A stretch of DNA of 64,000 nucleotides, from contig CAYOPZ010000006.1 in the NCBI GenBank assembly GCA_964406005.1, positions 40,591-104,590 of the forward strand, in the 5' to 3' direction. The translations under genes and the position numbers were made by a program. Below, piece by piece: positions 24,801 to 33,892 of the stretch; positions within the stretch are counted from its first letter, which is position 1, and each line of letters begins with the position of its first letter. Source of the stretch: CAYOPZ01 sp964406005. GTDB lineage: Bacteria; Bacteroidota; Bacteroidia; Bacteroidales; SM23-62. The notes beneath the pieces were generated by a model, which ran no database searches, was not told where the DNA came from, and saw only the letters and a list, made by a program, of their open reading frames with translations.

Positions 24801-25865
24801 ATGCCCAGGTTGTTCAAACTTCATATCGGGGCCAAGGGAAGCATGCCGGGTTCCCTGGTATTTGTCGGCGAACAGAAACAGGAGAAAGTCCGGATCCGGG
24901 TGATGTGCTACGATTCCAACACCCTGGAGGAGAAGGAATGTGAATCGATCGACGAGGCCTTCGGATTCATCCAGGAGAAAAAACTGACCTGGATCAACAT
25001 CGACGGACTGCACGATCCGGAGATCGTCGAAAGGATTGGTGAACGGTTCAACGTTCACGGACTGCTGCTCGAGGACATCCTGAACACCCAGGATCGTCCG
25101 AAATTCTATGCCGGGGACCGTTTTATTTTCGTGCTTGCCAAGATGCTCAGCTTTAGCGGCGGAAACGGTCAGATCGAATCCAACCAGCTCAGCATCCTGG
25201 CCGAAGAAAATACCGTGATCACATTTCAGGAAAAGGTGGGAAGCCAGTTCGATCCCGTCCGGGAGAGGATACGCCATACCCCGAACAAGGTAAGGCTGAT
25301 CCGGGCGGACTACCTGACCTATGCACTGCTGGACAGCCTGGCGGATCATTACATCGAGATCATGGGACAGATCGCCAACCGGATCGATGATCTTGAAAAT
25401 GAGGTCATGCAAAATCCCACCAAACATACGGCCGGAAAAATTTACCGCCATCGCAGCGAGATGAATTTCCTGCGCAAAGTCGTACTTCCCACAAAGGAAA
25501 TAACCCTGGGATTCCTGAATTCGGACTCGGAGCTCATGGATGAAAAGACCAGGGATTATGTCAGGGACCTGAACGACCACGTAATTGTGCTGTCGGAGAC
25601 CATCGACGCATACCAGACCATCGTCATGGACCAGATGAACATGTACAACGCCCATATCTCCAACCGGGCGAACGAGATCATGAAAACCCTGACCATCTTT
25701 GCCAGCTTGTTCATTCCGATGACCTTCGTGGCGGGCATCTACGGAATGAATTTCAAGTTTATCCCGGAACTTTCATGGCACTGGGGGTATTTGTTCTTCT
25801 GGGGACTGATCCTTCTGCTCGGGGGCGGGCTGCTCATCTATTTCCGCAGGAAGAAATGGCTGTGA
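24801..25865 (+). CDS. corA: CorA-family magnesium/cobalt transporter
   Basis: 354 residues, normal length. A long cytoplasmic domain (1-290) is followed by two membrane segments; the pore motif Gly-Met-Asn is present in YGMNFKFIPE just after the first segment. The N-terminal part contains WINIDGLHDPEIVERIG, typical of CorA. It transports Mg2+ as a pentamer. It stands alone after the hsp20 terminator. Confidence 0.95.
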   Translation: MPRLFKLHIGAKGSMPGSLVFVGEQKQEKVRIRVMCYDSNTLEEKECESIDEAFGFIQEKKLTWINIDGLHDPEIVERIGERFNVHGLLLEDILNTQDRPKFYAGDRFIFVLAKMLSFSGGNGQIESNQLSILAEENTVITFQEKVGSQFDPVRERIRHTPNKVRLIRADYLTYALLDSLADHYIEIMGQIANRIDDLENEVMQNPTKHTAGKIYRHRSEMNFLRKVVLPTKEITLGFLNSDSELMDEKTRDYVRDLNDHVIVLSETIDAYQTIVMDQMNMYNAHISNRANEIMKTLTIFASLFIPMTFVAGIYGMNFKFIPELSWHWGYLFFWGLILLLGGGLLIYFRRKKWL

Positions 25866-25913
25866 GCTAAAGACCCGTAGTAAACTGCCACACCCGGGGA
25901 AGGTAAACATCAC

Positions 25914-28298
25914 TTACTCGTACCGGAGGGAATCGGCAGGATTGGTGTTGGCGGCCTTCAGGGTCTGGAAAAGAACGGTAATCCAGGCAATTATAAGCGC
26001 CGCCAGGGTTGCTGCGATGAAAATCCAGATGCTGAGGTCCATACGGTAGGCGAACTCCTGAAGCCAGTTTTTCGCCCAAAGCCATGCCAGTATCCAGGCA
26101 AATACGCTGGCCAGCAGGATGAGCCAGGTAAATTCCCTGACCATGAGCACGGAAATCCCGGCCATGGAAGCCCCCATGGCTTTCCGGATCCCGATCTCCC
26201 GGGTGCGCTGCTCGGCTATGAAGGCTGCCAGTCCAAACAGGCCCATGATGGCAATGAAGATCGCCAGGGCGGCAAAATAACGGAAGATCTTTCCCAGTTT
26301 CTGGTCGCCACGGTACATCCGGTCGAAGTTTTCATCCATAAAGGAATACTCAAAGGGAAACTGGGGACAAACGGCCTTCCATTCCGTTTCGATGGACTTC
26401 AGGGCCTGGGCCACGTTATCGGGACGGATGCGTATGTTTACATACCCGTACCATCCGTCGTTCCATACCAGCATCAGGGGCTCGATCTCCCGCCGGAGGG
26501 ATTTGTAATGAAAGTCCTTCACAATGCCGAGGATCTCGATTTTCTCGGAAGGGATGGCGGTTATGTACCAGGAGGGATGATCGAAATGCTTTCCCACCAG
26601 GCTGTCCCTGTCCAGAAGCCTGGCCAGGGTCTCGTTGATGATGCAGGAACTCGCCTTTTCCGACTTCAGGTCCCACGAAAAATCACGTCCTTCCTTTATC
26701 TCCATTCCCATCAGGTCGATGTAATCCGGGTCGATCTGGTAAACACAGGGCCCCACCTGAACATCCTCCAGACTGAACGTTTCATAGTTGTCACTGCCCC
26801 CAGGCACCGTATAGGAATAGGAAACCTTTTCAACCTGTGGATATTTAAGCAGATTTTCCCGGAACGCCTCCAGCTTACCCCGCAGATCGTTGTTCAAGCC
26901 CACCGTGACAACATGCTCTTTACGGAAGCCGAGGTCTTTGTGGCGCAGGTACTGGAGCTGGCTGTAAACCACAACGGTCCCGATGATCAGCACAACCGAG
27001 ATGGTAAACTGGAAAACGATCAGGATCTTGCGCAGGGTCCTGGCTGCTCTTCCCCTGGTCTTTTCTCCTTTCAGTACGCTTACCGGTTTGAACGCAGTGA
27101 GATAAAAGGCCGGGTAGAGTCCCGCCATTCCCCCGAGAATAATAATCCCCGCCAGAATGAACAGGAGGTTGACCGGGTTTTCCAGGTAGGCGATCCGAAG
27201 ATCGTCGCCTACGATGTTCTCAAATTCCGGGAATACCAGTTCCACAAGCAACAGGCCGAGCAGGGTGGCGAAGAATGTTACCAGCAGGGATTCGGACAGG
27301 AACTGCCAGATCAGCTTTATTCTTCCCGACCCGACTACCTTTTTAATGCCCACCTCCATGGCCCGGCCGGCTGCCTTTGCCGTTGAAATATTGATGAAAT
27401 TAATGCAGGCGATCAGGATGATGAATACGGCTATGAAGATGAAAATGTAAACAAACTGCAGGTTGCCGTGGCGGGTCCCCACATCCCTCACCCCCCGGGC
27501 AAAATAGATTTCCTTGATGGGTCTCATATAGGCCGACCATTCGTCCCCATCATCATCCTCTCCATAGAGTTCCGCGAACTTGTCGTGAAAAAATTTGTTG
27601 ATCCTGCTGTCGACGGTATCCGGATCAGCCAACTCTTCAATTTCAATGTAGGTGAGATACTGATAGGTCTTGTAGGTATACAGACGTTCCTTGCCGTAAA
27701 GCATTCCCAGGGTCACGAAGGAGATCATCATGTCGAAATCCAGATGGAAATTCGGAGGATCCTTGATCACCCCGGTAACCATCAGGTCCCTTCCGCTGGA
27801 TGTTTTCAGCACCTTGCCAAGCGGAGATTCATCCTTGAAGATCTTTTCGGCAAGGCTTTCGATAAGCACCACCGTTGCAGGATCACAAAGTGCCGTGGCC
27901 GGATCTCCGGCAATCATTTCCAGGTCAAAAAAATCAAACACGTTGCTGTCGGCCCACATGACCGTGGGGACATTGTACCTGCTTTCCCCGTAGTCCAGGA
28001 ACCAGTCCCCGGAAAACCGGATCCGCAGAAAAGCCCGTACCTCCGGCAGGCCCTGCTCCAGGTCAACCCCATGGGCGGACGTGGTCCATGCACCGGCGGA
28101 GCTGGCCTGAGCGAACTCAAGCCTGCCGACCGATTCCTGCTTGCTGATGAACCTGTCATAACTCAGCTCATTGCCCACATAATGCATGATCAGGATAAAG
28201 ACACAGATGCCGATGGCAAGTCCCAGAATATTGATGATCGTAAGTCCCTTGTTGCGGAAAAGGTACCGGAAGGCGGTCCTCAGGTAATGATTTAACAT
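25914..28298 (-). CDS. FtsX/MacB-type ABC permease, module 1
   Basis: 794 residues: membrane segment at about 20-40, periplasmic MacB_PCD-like domain (45-280), three membrane segments (about 285-400), a short linker and membrane segment near 430, a second periplasmic domain, then three C-terminal segments with EQRTREIGIRKAMGAS between them and the family ending NPADSLRYE. This duplicated-permease form is very common in Bacteroidetes; it usually has no adjacent ATPase, as here. It is divergent from the NtrC-type regulator at 28484 and has a sigma-54-like promoter (28344-28359). Substrate unknown; relatives of this fold act in lipoprotein or peptide export or signalling. Confidence 0.92.
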   Translation of the reverse strand: MLNHYLRTAFRYLFRNKGLTIINILGLAIGICVFILIMHYVGNELSYDRFISKQESVGRLEFAQASSAGAWTTSAHGVDLEQGLPEVRAFLRIRFSGDWFLDYGESRYNVPTVMWADSNVFDFFDLEMIAGDPATALCDPATVVLIESLAEKIFKDESPLGKVLKTSSGRDLMVTGVIKDPPNFHLDFDMMISFVTLGMLYGKERLYTYKTYQYLTYIEIEELADPDTVDSRINKFFHDKFAELYGEDDDGDEWSAYMRPIKEIYFARGVRDVGTRHGNLQFVYIFIFIAVFIILIACINFINISTAKAAGRAMEVGIKKVVGSGRIKLIWQFLSESLLVTFFATLLGLLLVELVFPEFENIVGDDLRIAYLENPVNLLFILAGIIILGGMAGLYPAFYLTAFKPVSVLKGEKTRGRAARTLRKILIVFQFTISVVLIIGTVVVYSQLQYLRHKDLGFRKEHVVTVGLNNDLRGKLEAFRENLLKYPQVEKVSYSYTVPGGSDNYETFSLEDVQVGPCVYQIDPDYIDLMGMEIKEGRDFSWDLKSEKASSCIINETLARLLDRDSLVGKHFDHPSWYITAIPSEKIEILGIVKDFHYKSLRREIEPLMLVWNDGWYGYVNIRIRPDNVAQALKSIETEWKAVCPQFPFEYSFMDENFDRMYRGDQKLGKIFRYFAALAIFIAIMGLFGLAAFIAEQRTREIGIRKAMGASMAGISVLMVREFTWLILLASVFAWILAWLWAKNWLQEFAYRMDLSIWIFIAATLAALIIAWITVLFQTLKAANTNPADSLRYE

Positions 28299-28343
28299 TG
28301 TTGCCGGATTTAATCGAAATTATTAAAAACCCGGCATAGTCCA

Positions 28344-28359
28344 AACAATTCAAGTGCCA
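28344..28359 (-). promoter_or_regulatory. sigma-54-like -24/-12 promoter of permease module 1
   Basis: On the minus strand TGGCACTTGAATTGTT matches TGGCACG-N4-TTGCW with only two differences (G7 to T and C15 to T). The start would be near 28333, 35 bases before the permease ATG at 28298. The divergent gene encodes a sigma-54 activator, which supports the call. Confidence 0.65.
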
Positions 28360-28424
28360 TAAATCCTAAGATATTGAAATTCATATAGTTGAATAGTAAC
28401 ATACAAAATGCAATCCGGGGAATA

Positions 28425-28462
28425 TGTGCGATTCCGTTACAATTTGTGTGTGATTTCGTTAC
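28425..28462. promoter_or_regulatory. paired enhancer-like direct repeats, module 1
   Basis: TGTGCGATTCCGTTAC (28425-28440) and TGTGTGATTTCGTTAC (28447-28462) differ at 2 of 16 positions and start exactly 22 bases apart, about two helical turns. They lie about 92 to 129 bases upstream of the predicted permease start, the usual place for NtrC-family sites, and just before the regulator gene. Confidence 0.6.
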
Positions 28463-28483
28463 GGTTTTATTAACTTGTGAATC

Positions 28484-29857
28484 ATGCAGGAATTAGGCAA
28501 GGCAAGAATCCTGGTCGTGGATGACGACTACGATGTACTGAAATCGGCAATGGTCCTGTTGAAACGGTTTTATACGGACATTCAGATCGAACAGGTGCCC
28601 GAGAACCTTATTAACAGGATCGAGAAGGAGGCATTCGACCTCATCCTGCTCGACATGAACTTCCAGAAGGGAAAGCGGGACGGGGAGGAGGGATTCAAAT
28701 GGCTTGAAAGGATACTGGAGGCGGACCCGGATGCCGTGGTTGTCATGATCACCGCATACGGGGACATCGACCTGGCGGTTCGGACCATCCGTTCGGGCGC
28801 GGTTGATTTCGTGCTCAAGCCCTGGAAAAACGACAAGCTGCTTGCAACCGTTCATGCTGCCGTGGAATTGACACGCGCAAGGAAACAGGTAAGAATATTG
28901 CGGAAAAACCAGCGGGAACTGATCGGGGACTCATCTGGTTTCCGGGAGATCAAAGGCGAATCCCCTGCCTTCCGGGAATGCCTTGGAATAGCCGAGAAAG
29001 TAGCTGCAACGGATGCCAATGTATTGATCACCGGTGAAAATGGGAGCGGCAAAGAGCTCGTTGCCAGGAATATTCACTGGCTTTCCGCCCGGAGCGACCG
29101 GCCCTTTGTGGCTGTTGACCTGGGTTCCATCGCTGAAAACCTCTTCGAAAGCGAATTGTTCGGGCATAAGAAAGGGGCGTTTACGGATGCCAGGGAGGAC
29201 AAGACCGGGCGGTTTGAACTGGCCGACGGCGGGAGCATATTCCTGGATGAGATAGGGAACCTTGGTTTGGGACTCCAGGCCAAACTGCTTGCCGTATTGC
29301 AGCGAAAGACGGTAATAAGGGTTGGATCCACCGAGGAAATCCCGGTGGATTTCAGGCTGATATGCGCAACCAACCGCTTGCCTTCCCAGATGGTTGAACG
29401 CCGGGAATTCAGGGAGGACCTTCTGTACAGGATCAATACCGTCGAAATCCGGGTTCCCCCGCTGAGGAACCGGCCGGAGGACATAAAGCCCCTGTTTGAG
29501 CACTTCCTGGGTATCTATTCCAGGAAATACCACCGGTCCGGATTCCAAATCGGTTCGAAGACCTATGAGGAGCTGAGAAAATACCGGTGGCCCGGCAACG
29601 TAAGGGAATTACAACATGCCGTCGAGCGGGCAGTCATCCTGAACGAAGGCAAGACACTGAAATACGGGGACATCATCCCGGACGGCATCATGGAAAAGAC
29701 CCCTCAGAAAAAGGAGGTCACCACCCTGGATGAAATGGAGAAAGAGCATATCGTAAGGATCATACAGAAAAACCGGGGAAACATAACACGGGCTTCGAAA
29801 GACCTCGGGATCTCCCGAACGGCGCTTCACCGGAGAATACGTAAATATGGCTTATAG
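28484..29857 (+). CDS. NtrC-family sigma-54-dependent response regulator, module 1
   Basis: 457 residues: receiver domain (RILVVDDDYDVL, phospho-acceptor Asp57 in LILLDMNF), AAA+ domain with Walker A GENGSGKELVA and the sigma-54 contact loop written GAFTDA rather than GAFTGA, and a C-terminal Fis-type helix-turn-helix NITRASKDLGISRTALHRRI. It shares an 11-bp overlap with the kinase gene downstream. Inference: when phosphorylated by that kinase it binds the repeats at 28425-28462 and turns on the divergent permease, and perhaps itself. Confidence 0.95.
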   Translation: MQELGKARILVVDDDYDVLKSAMVLLKRFYTDIQIEQVPENLINRIEKEAFDLILLDMNFQKGKRDGEEGFKWLERILEADPDAVVVMITAYGDIDLAVRTIRSGAVDFVLKPWKNDKLLATVHAAVELTRARKQVRILRKNQRELIGDSSGFREIKGESPAFRECLGIAEKVAATDANVLITGENGSGKELVARNIHWLSARSDRPFVAVDLGSIAENLFESELFGHKKGAFTDAREDKTGRFELADGGSIFLDEIGNLGLGLQAKLLAVLQRKTVIRVGSTEEIPVDFRLICATNRLPSQMVERREFREDLLYRINTVEIRVPPLRNRPEDIKPLFEHFLGIYSRKYHRSGFQIGSKTYEELRKYRWPGNVRELQHAVERAVILNEGKTLKYGDIIPDGIMEKTPQKKEVTTLDEMEKEHIVRIIQKNRGNITRASKDLGISRTALHRRIRKYGL

Positions 29858-31214
29858 ACGCTATCACCTTTGGTTCATTGTACGGATCGTATTCCTGGTC
29901 CTGAACGTATTCCTTACGGGCAGCAGCTACGTTCTGATAGGGCAGCGAGACCTGTTGTTCCTGCCCATGATTCTGACCATCGTACTCATTGTCCAGGTGA
30001 TCGAGCTGATCCTTTACCTGAACAGGCTCAGCAGGGAAATCGCACGGTTCATCGAAAACCTGAGCCACCAGGACCTCTCCGAGAAATTTGAAGAAAAATC
30101 CATGGGAAGGCCCTTCCGGGACCTTTACCGTTCACTGAACCGCATCGTTGCTGAACTGGAAGGCATAAAACTTGAAAAGGAAGCGCAGTATAACTACATG
30201 CAGATCATTCTCGGTCACATCTCAACCGGGATCATCTCGGTAAAAGATAAGGATGAGGTGGTACTGATGAACGAATCGGCAAGGGAATTGCTGGACCTTC
30301 CGGAACGTATTTCCTGGAAAGGGATAGCATCACGGAACCCTGAACTGGCCGGGGAAATCAATAAAATCAGGGGGCGGGGGAAAAGGCTTGTGGAAGTCAC
30401 CGTCAACGGCGTACTCAGGCACCTGTCCCTGAACGTTAGCTCGGTCAGGATACTGGGTTCACGGTACCGGATCATAACCCTTCAGGACATCCGTACAGAA
30501 ATCGAGCAAAAGGAGATAGAAGCCTGGCACAAGCTGATCCAGATCCTCCGCCACGAGATCCGCAACTCGGTCACCCCCATTGCCTCCATGTCCGAGACCA
30601 TCCTCATGTTGGTGGAAGACCAGCTCGGGCGGACGAAAAAACCTTCAGAACTTGCGGAAAGGGATATGGAGGATATTCATTCCAGCATCCGGACCGTGCA
30701 CGACCGCAGTGAACGGCTTTACCGGTTCGTGGAAAAATACAGGCAGTTGACCCGGCTTCCGCCGCCTGAAAAAGAAACGCTTAGCGTAAAGGATCTGTTC
30801 GGGACGATGCTCAAGTTTTTCGGAAACGAGGCCGGATCCGGGAACATCCGGCTGCTGGCCGACCCGGTGGATGAACATCTTTTACTTTACGCAGATCCCT
30901 CCCTGACCGAACATGTGTTGATCAATTTAATAAGCAACAGTATCCAGGCACTGGAAGACCGACAAAACGGACAAATCCGGCTGTATGCAAAAAAGACCGA
31001 CCATCATATTCTGGTAAGCGTGGAAGACAACGGTCCGGGCATCGACCCAGCCGACCTGCAGGATATTTTCCTGCCCTTTTACACCACCCGGAAGGAAGGG
31101 ATGGGAATCGGCCTGAGCCTTTCCAGGCAGATCATGAACCTGCACGGGGGGGTCCTTACCGTTGACAGCAGGCCCGGGGAAAAAACCGTTTTCAGCCTGG
31201 TCTTCAATCTCTGA
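29847..31214 (+). CDS. sensor histidine kinase of module 1
   Basis: 455 residues. Two membrane helices (about 10-31 and 36-58) with almost no periplasmic loop, so it is more likely to sense the membrane or a partner than a periplasmic ligand. Then a PAS-like domain (about 115-215), the phospho-acceptor His236 in LRHEIRNSVTPI, and a full ATPase domain (NLISNSIQA, DNGPGI, FYTTR, GMGIGLSLS). Its start overlaps the regulator stop by 11 bp, exactly as in module 2. Confidence 0.94.
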   Translation: MAYRRYHLWFIVRIVFLVLNVFLTGSSYVLIGQRDLLFLPMILTIVLIVQVIELILYLNRLSREIARFIENLSHQDLSEKFEEKSMGRPFRDLYRSLNRIVAELEGIKLEKEAQYNYMQIILGHISTGIISVKDKDEVVLMNESARELLDLPERISWKGIASRNPELAGEINKIRGRGKRLVEVTVNGVLRHLSLNVSSVRILGSRYRIITLQDIRTEIEQKEIEAWHKLIQILRHEIRNSVTPIASMSETILMLVEDQLGRTKKPSELAERDMEDIHSSIRTVHDRSERLYRFVEKYRQLTRLPPPEKETLSVKDLFGTMLKFFGNEAGSGNIRLLADPVDEHLLLYADPSLTEHVLINLISNSIQALEDRQNGQIRLYAKKTDHHILVSVEDNGPGIDPADLQDIFLPFYTTRKEGMGIGLSLSRQIMNLHGGVLTVDSRPGEKTVFSLVFNL

Positions 31215-31238
31215 TCAGGCCTGGGTACACCTCAGCTG

Positions 31239-33413
31239 CTACCGGGTCAGTTTTTCAGCGGGAATGGCTGCAAGCACACGCTCCGGGGTCATGGGAAGCC
31301 GGTAGAGCCTGGCTCCGCATGCATCGTAAACAGCGTTTGCCAGCACGGCCCCCATGCAAATAATGGCCGGTTCGCCACCGCCCTGGGGCGGATCGTTTTC
31401 GGCCGGGATGAGGACCACGTTGATCTCCGGGGTCCAGCTGAAGCGGGTGAATTCATAGGTGTCGAAATTCCGGGTCAGCACCCTGCCGCCTTCAAATCGT
31501 ACTTCCTCGGAAAGGGCATACCCCATTCCCATGACGATACAGCCCTCCACCTGTATGGTGGCCCCCTGGGGATTGACGGTCAGTCCCATATCCTGTGCGC
31601 AGGTTACCCGTTTTACCTTTACTCTGCCGCTGCTTTTATCAACCTCCACTTCTGCCATGTGTGCAACCCAGGTCCCGGCATCCAGACCGCAGGCAACCCC
31701 GTAGCCGCGTCCGCTGGGAGCCTTCCCCGGTGTCCAGCCGAACGTTTCAGCGGCAGCTCTGAGAACCCGGGCCGGTTTGTCGTTTTCATGCAGGTGCATC
31801 AGGCGGAATTCCAGGGGATCGATCCCGGCTGCAGCGGCCATGATGTCGATCTGGGATTCCCTGGCAAAGGTGTTGGTGTTGTTACCGGGTGCCCGCCAGG
31901 CCCCCGTATAGAAAGGATGGACGTTACCGCCCTGCCATCCGCCGAAGGAAGCGGTCCGGTGATGCGGAATGTCGTAGAATTGAGCAGATCCCCTTTGTCC
32001 GGCAAAATAAACCCCGTAATCCCACAGGGAAATTTTACCGGAGCCGTCCAGTCCGGAAGTGATCTTCACCACGGCCGCCGGTCTGAAACGATCGTAGAAA
32101 AATTCTTCCTGCCGGGTCCATGCCACCTGAACGGGTTTCCCGCATGCCTTTGCCAGGACGGCGGCTTCTTCGGCCTGCTGGTTGCTGGTCTTGCCACCGA
32201 ACCCGCCGCCGACGAAAGTCTGCATGACGTGCACCTTTTCTTCCGGCATGTCCAGGATGCGCGCGACGCTTTCCTTCAGACGGAAAGGGGTCTGGGTGGA
32301 GGCCCAGATCTTAATGATCCCGTCTTCCAGCGCCGCCGTGGCGGTATGGTTTTCGATCGGGGCATGGGCCACGTATCCGTCATGGTATTCCCTTTCAAAA
32401 AGCTCGGAAGAAAGCTCCCGGCCCCTGTCGAGACTGCCTCCGGAGTCCACTTCCCTTTCGTCGGCGTCTGCCTTTAGCAGGTGCTCGAATATGGTATCCT
32501 CGTTCAATTCAGACCCGGGCGTTTCGAATTCGGCCCCGATCCTGGCCAAGGCCATATCAGCCGTGTCCGGGAGCCGGTGCAGTACGGCCAGGAGATTTCC
32601 TTCGCGTACGATTTCCACGCCTTCGATGCTTTCAGCCCCGGAGGTATCCACACCGGTCATTTTCGATGCATGGGAAGGAGGCCTGAGAATGCGTGCATAC
32701 AACATGCCGGGCAGCTGGATATCTCCGGCATACTTTGCCGCCCCGGTGACCTTTTCCCTGGAGTCACGCCGGAAGACCGGCCGGTTCATGTACTTGAGCT
32801 CGGAGGGTGATTTCAGATCCGGCTTGCGGTCCAGCTTGCGTACGATCTTCTGTCCACTGGTCAGTTCGGCGTAGGCAACCTTCCGGCTGCTGTCCTCAAC
32901 GGAGAAGATAGTGCCGTCGCTGACCGAAAGCTCCTCGACCGGGAGGGAAAGCTTTTCGGCTGCGAGTTCCAGCAGGATCGCCCTTGCCTCAGCGCCGGCG
33001 GCCCTCAGCAGGGGACCGAAAAAACGGGTGGTCATCGAGCCGTAGGTCCCGGCATCCCAGGGACACAAATCGGTATCCCCCATGATCATGTCGATGTGGT
33101 CGGGGTGGACGTCCAGTTCGTCGGCGAGCATAAGGGCAAGGGAGGTAATGACCCCCTGGCCCATTTCAATTTTACCGGTCAGGCAGCTTACACGGCCGTC
33201 TTCCCCGATCCGCAGGTAGGCGTTCAGGTCGGGTTCCTGTTCGGGAGGGAGTTCCATTCCGAAAACACTTGCGTAATCGGACAGTGAGAAGGTAATGATA
33301 AGTCCCCCGCCAAGGCTTTTCAGGAAATTCCTCCGGTCCATTTCGAAGGGAGAGTGAATGTCCCGGAAATCCATTTCCATGTATTCTTCCCTTTTCCTGC
33401 TCTTTCCTTTCAT
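31239..33413 (-). CDS. molybdopterin-binding subunit of an IorB-like aldehyde/xanthine-type dehydrogenase
   Basis: 724 residues from ATG 33413, which overlaps the iron-sulfur gene stop by ATGA. A twin-arginine signal DRRNFLKSLGGG lies near residue 28, so the enzyme is probably periplasmic or membrane-facing. Family motifs are present: GQGVITSLALML for the first cofactor site, VGGGFGGK, and near the C terminus GGGEPAIICMGAVLANA with the catalytic Glu of molybdenum hydroxylases. The domain order matches isoquinoline 1-oxidoreductase beta subunit. There is no FAD subunit gene, as in IorAB, so electrons likely go to a cytochrome or other carrier. Substrate cannot be told. Confidence 0.92.
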   Translation of the reverse strand: MKGKSRKREEYMEMDFRDIHSPFEMDRRNFLKSLGGGLIITFSLSDYASVFGMELPPEQEPDLNAYLRIGEDGRVSCLTGKIEMGQGVITSLALMLADELDVHPDHIDMIMGDTDLCPWDAGTYGSMTTRFFGPLLRAAGAEARAILLELAAEKLSLPVEELSVSDGTIFSVEDSSRKVAYAELTSGQKIVRKLDRKPDLKSPSELKYMNRPVFRRDSREKVTGAAKYAGDIQLPGMLYARILRPPSHASKMTGVDTSGAESIEGVEIVREGNLLAVLHRLPDTADMALARIGAEFETPGSELNEDTIFEHLLKADADEREVDSGGSLDRGRELSSELFEREYHDGYVAHAPIENHTATAALEDGIIKIWASTQTPFRLKESVARILDMPEEKVHVMQTFVGGGFGGKTSNQQAEEAAVLAKACGKPVQVAWTRQEEFFYDRFRPAAVVKITSGLDGSGKISLWDYGVYFAGQRGSAQFYDIPHHRTASFGGWQGGNVHPFYTGAWRAPGNNTNTFARESQIDIMAAAAGIDPLEFRLMHLHENDKPARVLRAAAETFGWTPGKAPSGRGYGVACGLDAGTWVAHMAEVEVDKSSGRVKVKRVTCAQDMGLTVNPQGATIQVEGCIVMGMGYALSEEVRFEGGRVLTRNFDTYEFTRFSWTPEINVVLIPAENDPPQGGGEPAIICMGAVLANAVYDACGARLYRLPMTPERVLAAIPAEKLTR

Positions 33414-33892
33414 ACCGTCACCCCTCCTTTCATTTCCCCGGCAGCTTCCTGGATGGCCTCGATGATCCTGCCGTAAGTACCGCAACGGCAAAGGTTCTCC
33501 TCCATTCCTTCAATGATTTCTTTGCGTGTGGGCTCGGGATTCTTCAGAAGAAGCCCCAGGGCGTTCATGATCATGCCCGGGGTGCAGAAGCCGCATTGCA
33601 GGGCATCGTGAGCGGCGAATGCTCTCTGGATGGGATGAAGTTCCCCGTTTTTCGCCAGTCCCTCGATCGTGATCACCTTCTTGCCCTCCACGTCGCTGGC
33701 CGGTATCATGCAGGACCGTACCGCCTCCCCGTCCAGCAGGATGGTGCAGGCACCGCAGAATCCCAGTCCGCATCCGAATTTCGTCCCGGTCAGCCCGAAT
33801 TCGGTTCGCAGCACCCAGAGCAGGGTCAGCTCGGTGTCGAGGCGGAATACCGCGGGACTGCCGTTCAGTTCAAACTGTATTGGTTGGCTCAT
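33410..33892 (-). CDS. (2Fe-2S)-binding subunit of the molybdenum hydroxylase
   Basis: 160 residues, IorA/CoxS-like. The plant-type cluster cysteines are FGCGLGFCGACTILLDG with a distal Cys in AVRSC, and the second cluster is QCGFCTPG with NLCRCGTY. It has no signal peptide and would be carried across by its Tat-bearing partner. Overlaps of 4 bp on both sides tie it into the operon. Confidence 0.95.
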   Translation of the reverse strand: MSQPIQFELNGSPAVFRLDTELTLLWVLRTEFGLTGTKFGCGLGFCGACTILLDGEAVRSCMIPASDVEGKKVITIEGLAKNGELHPIQRAFAAHDALQCGFCTPGMIMNALGLLLKNPEPTRKEIIEGMEENLCRCGTYGRIIEAIQEAAGEMKGGVTV

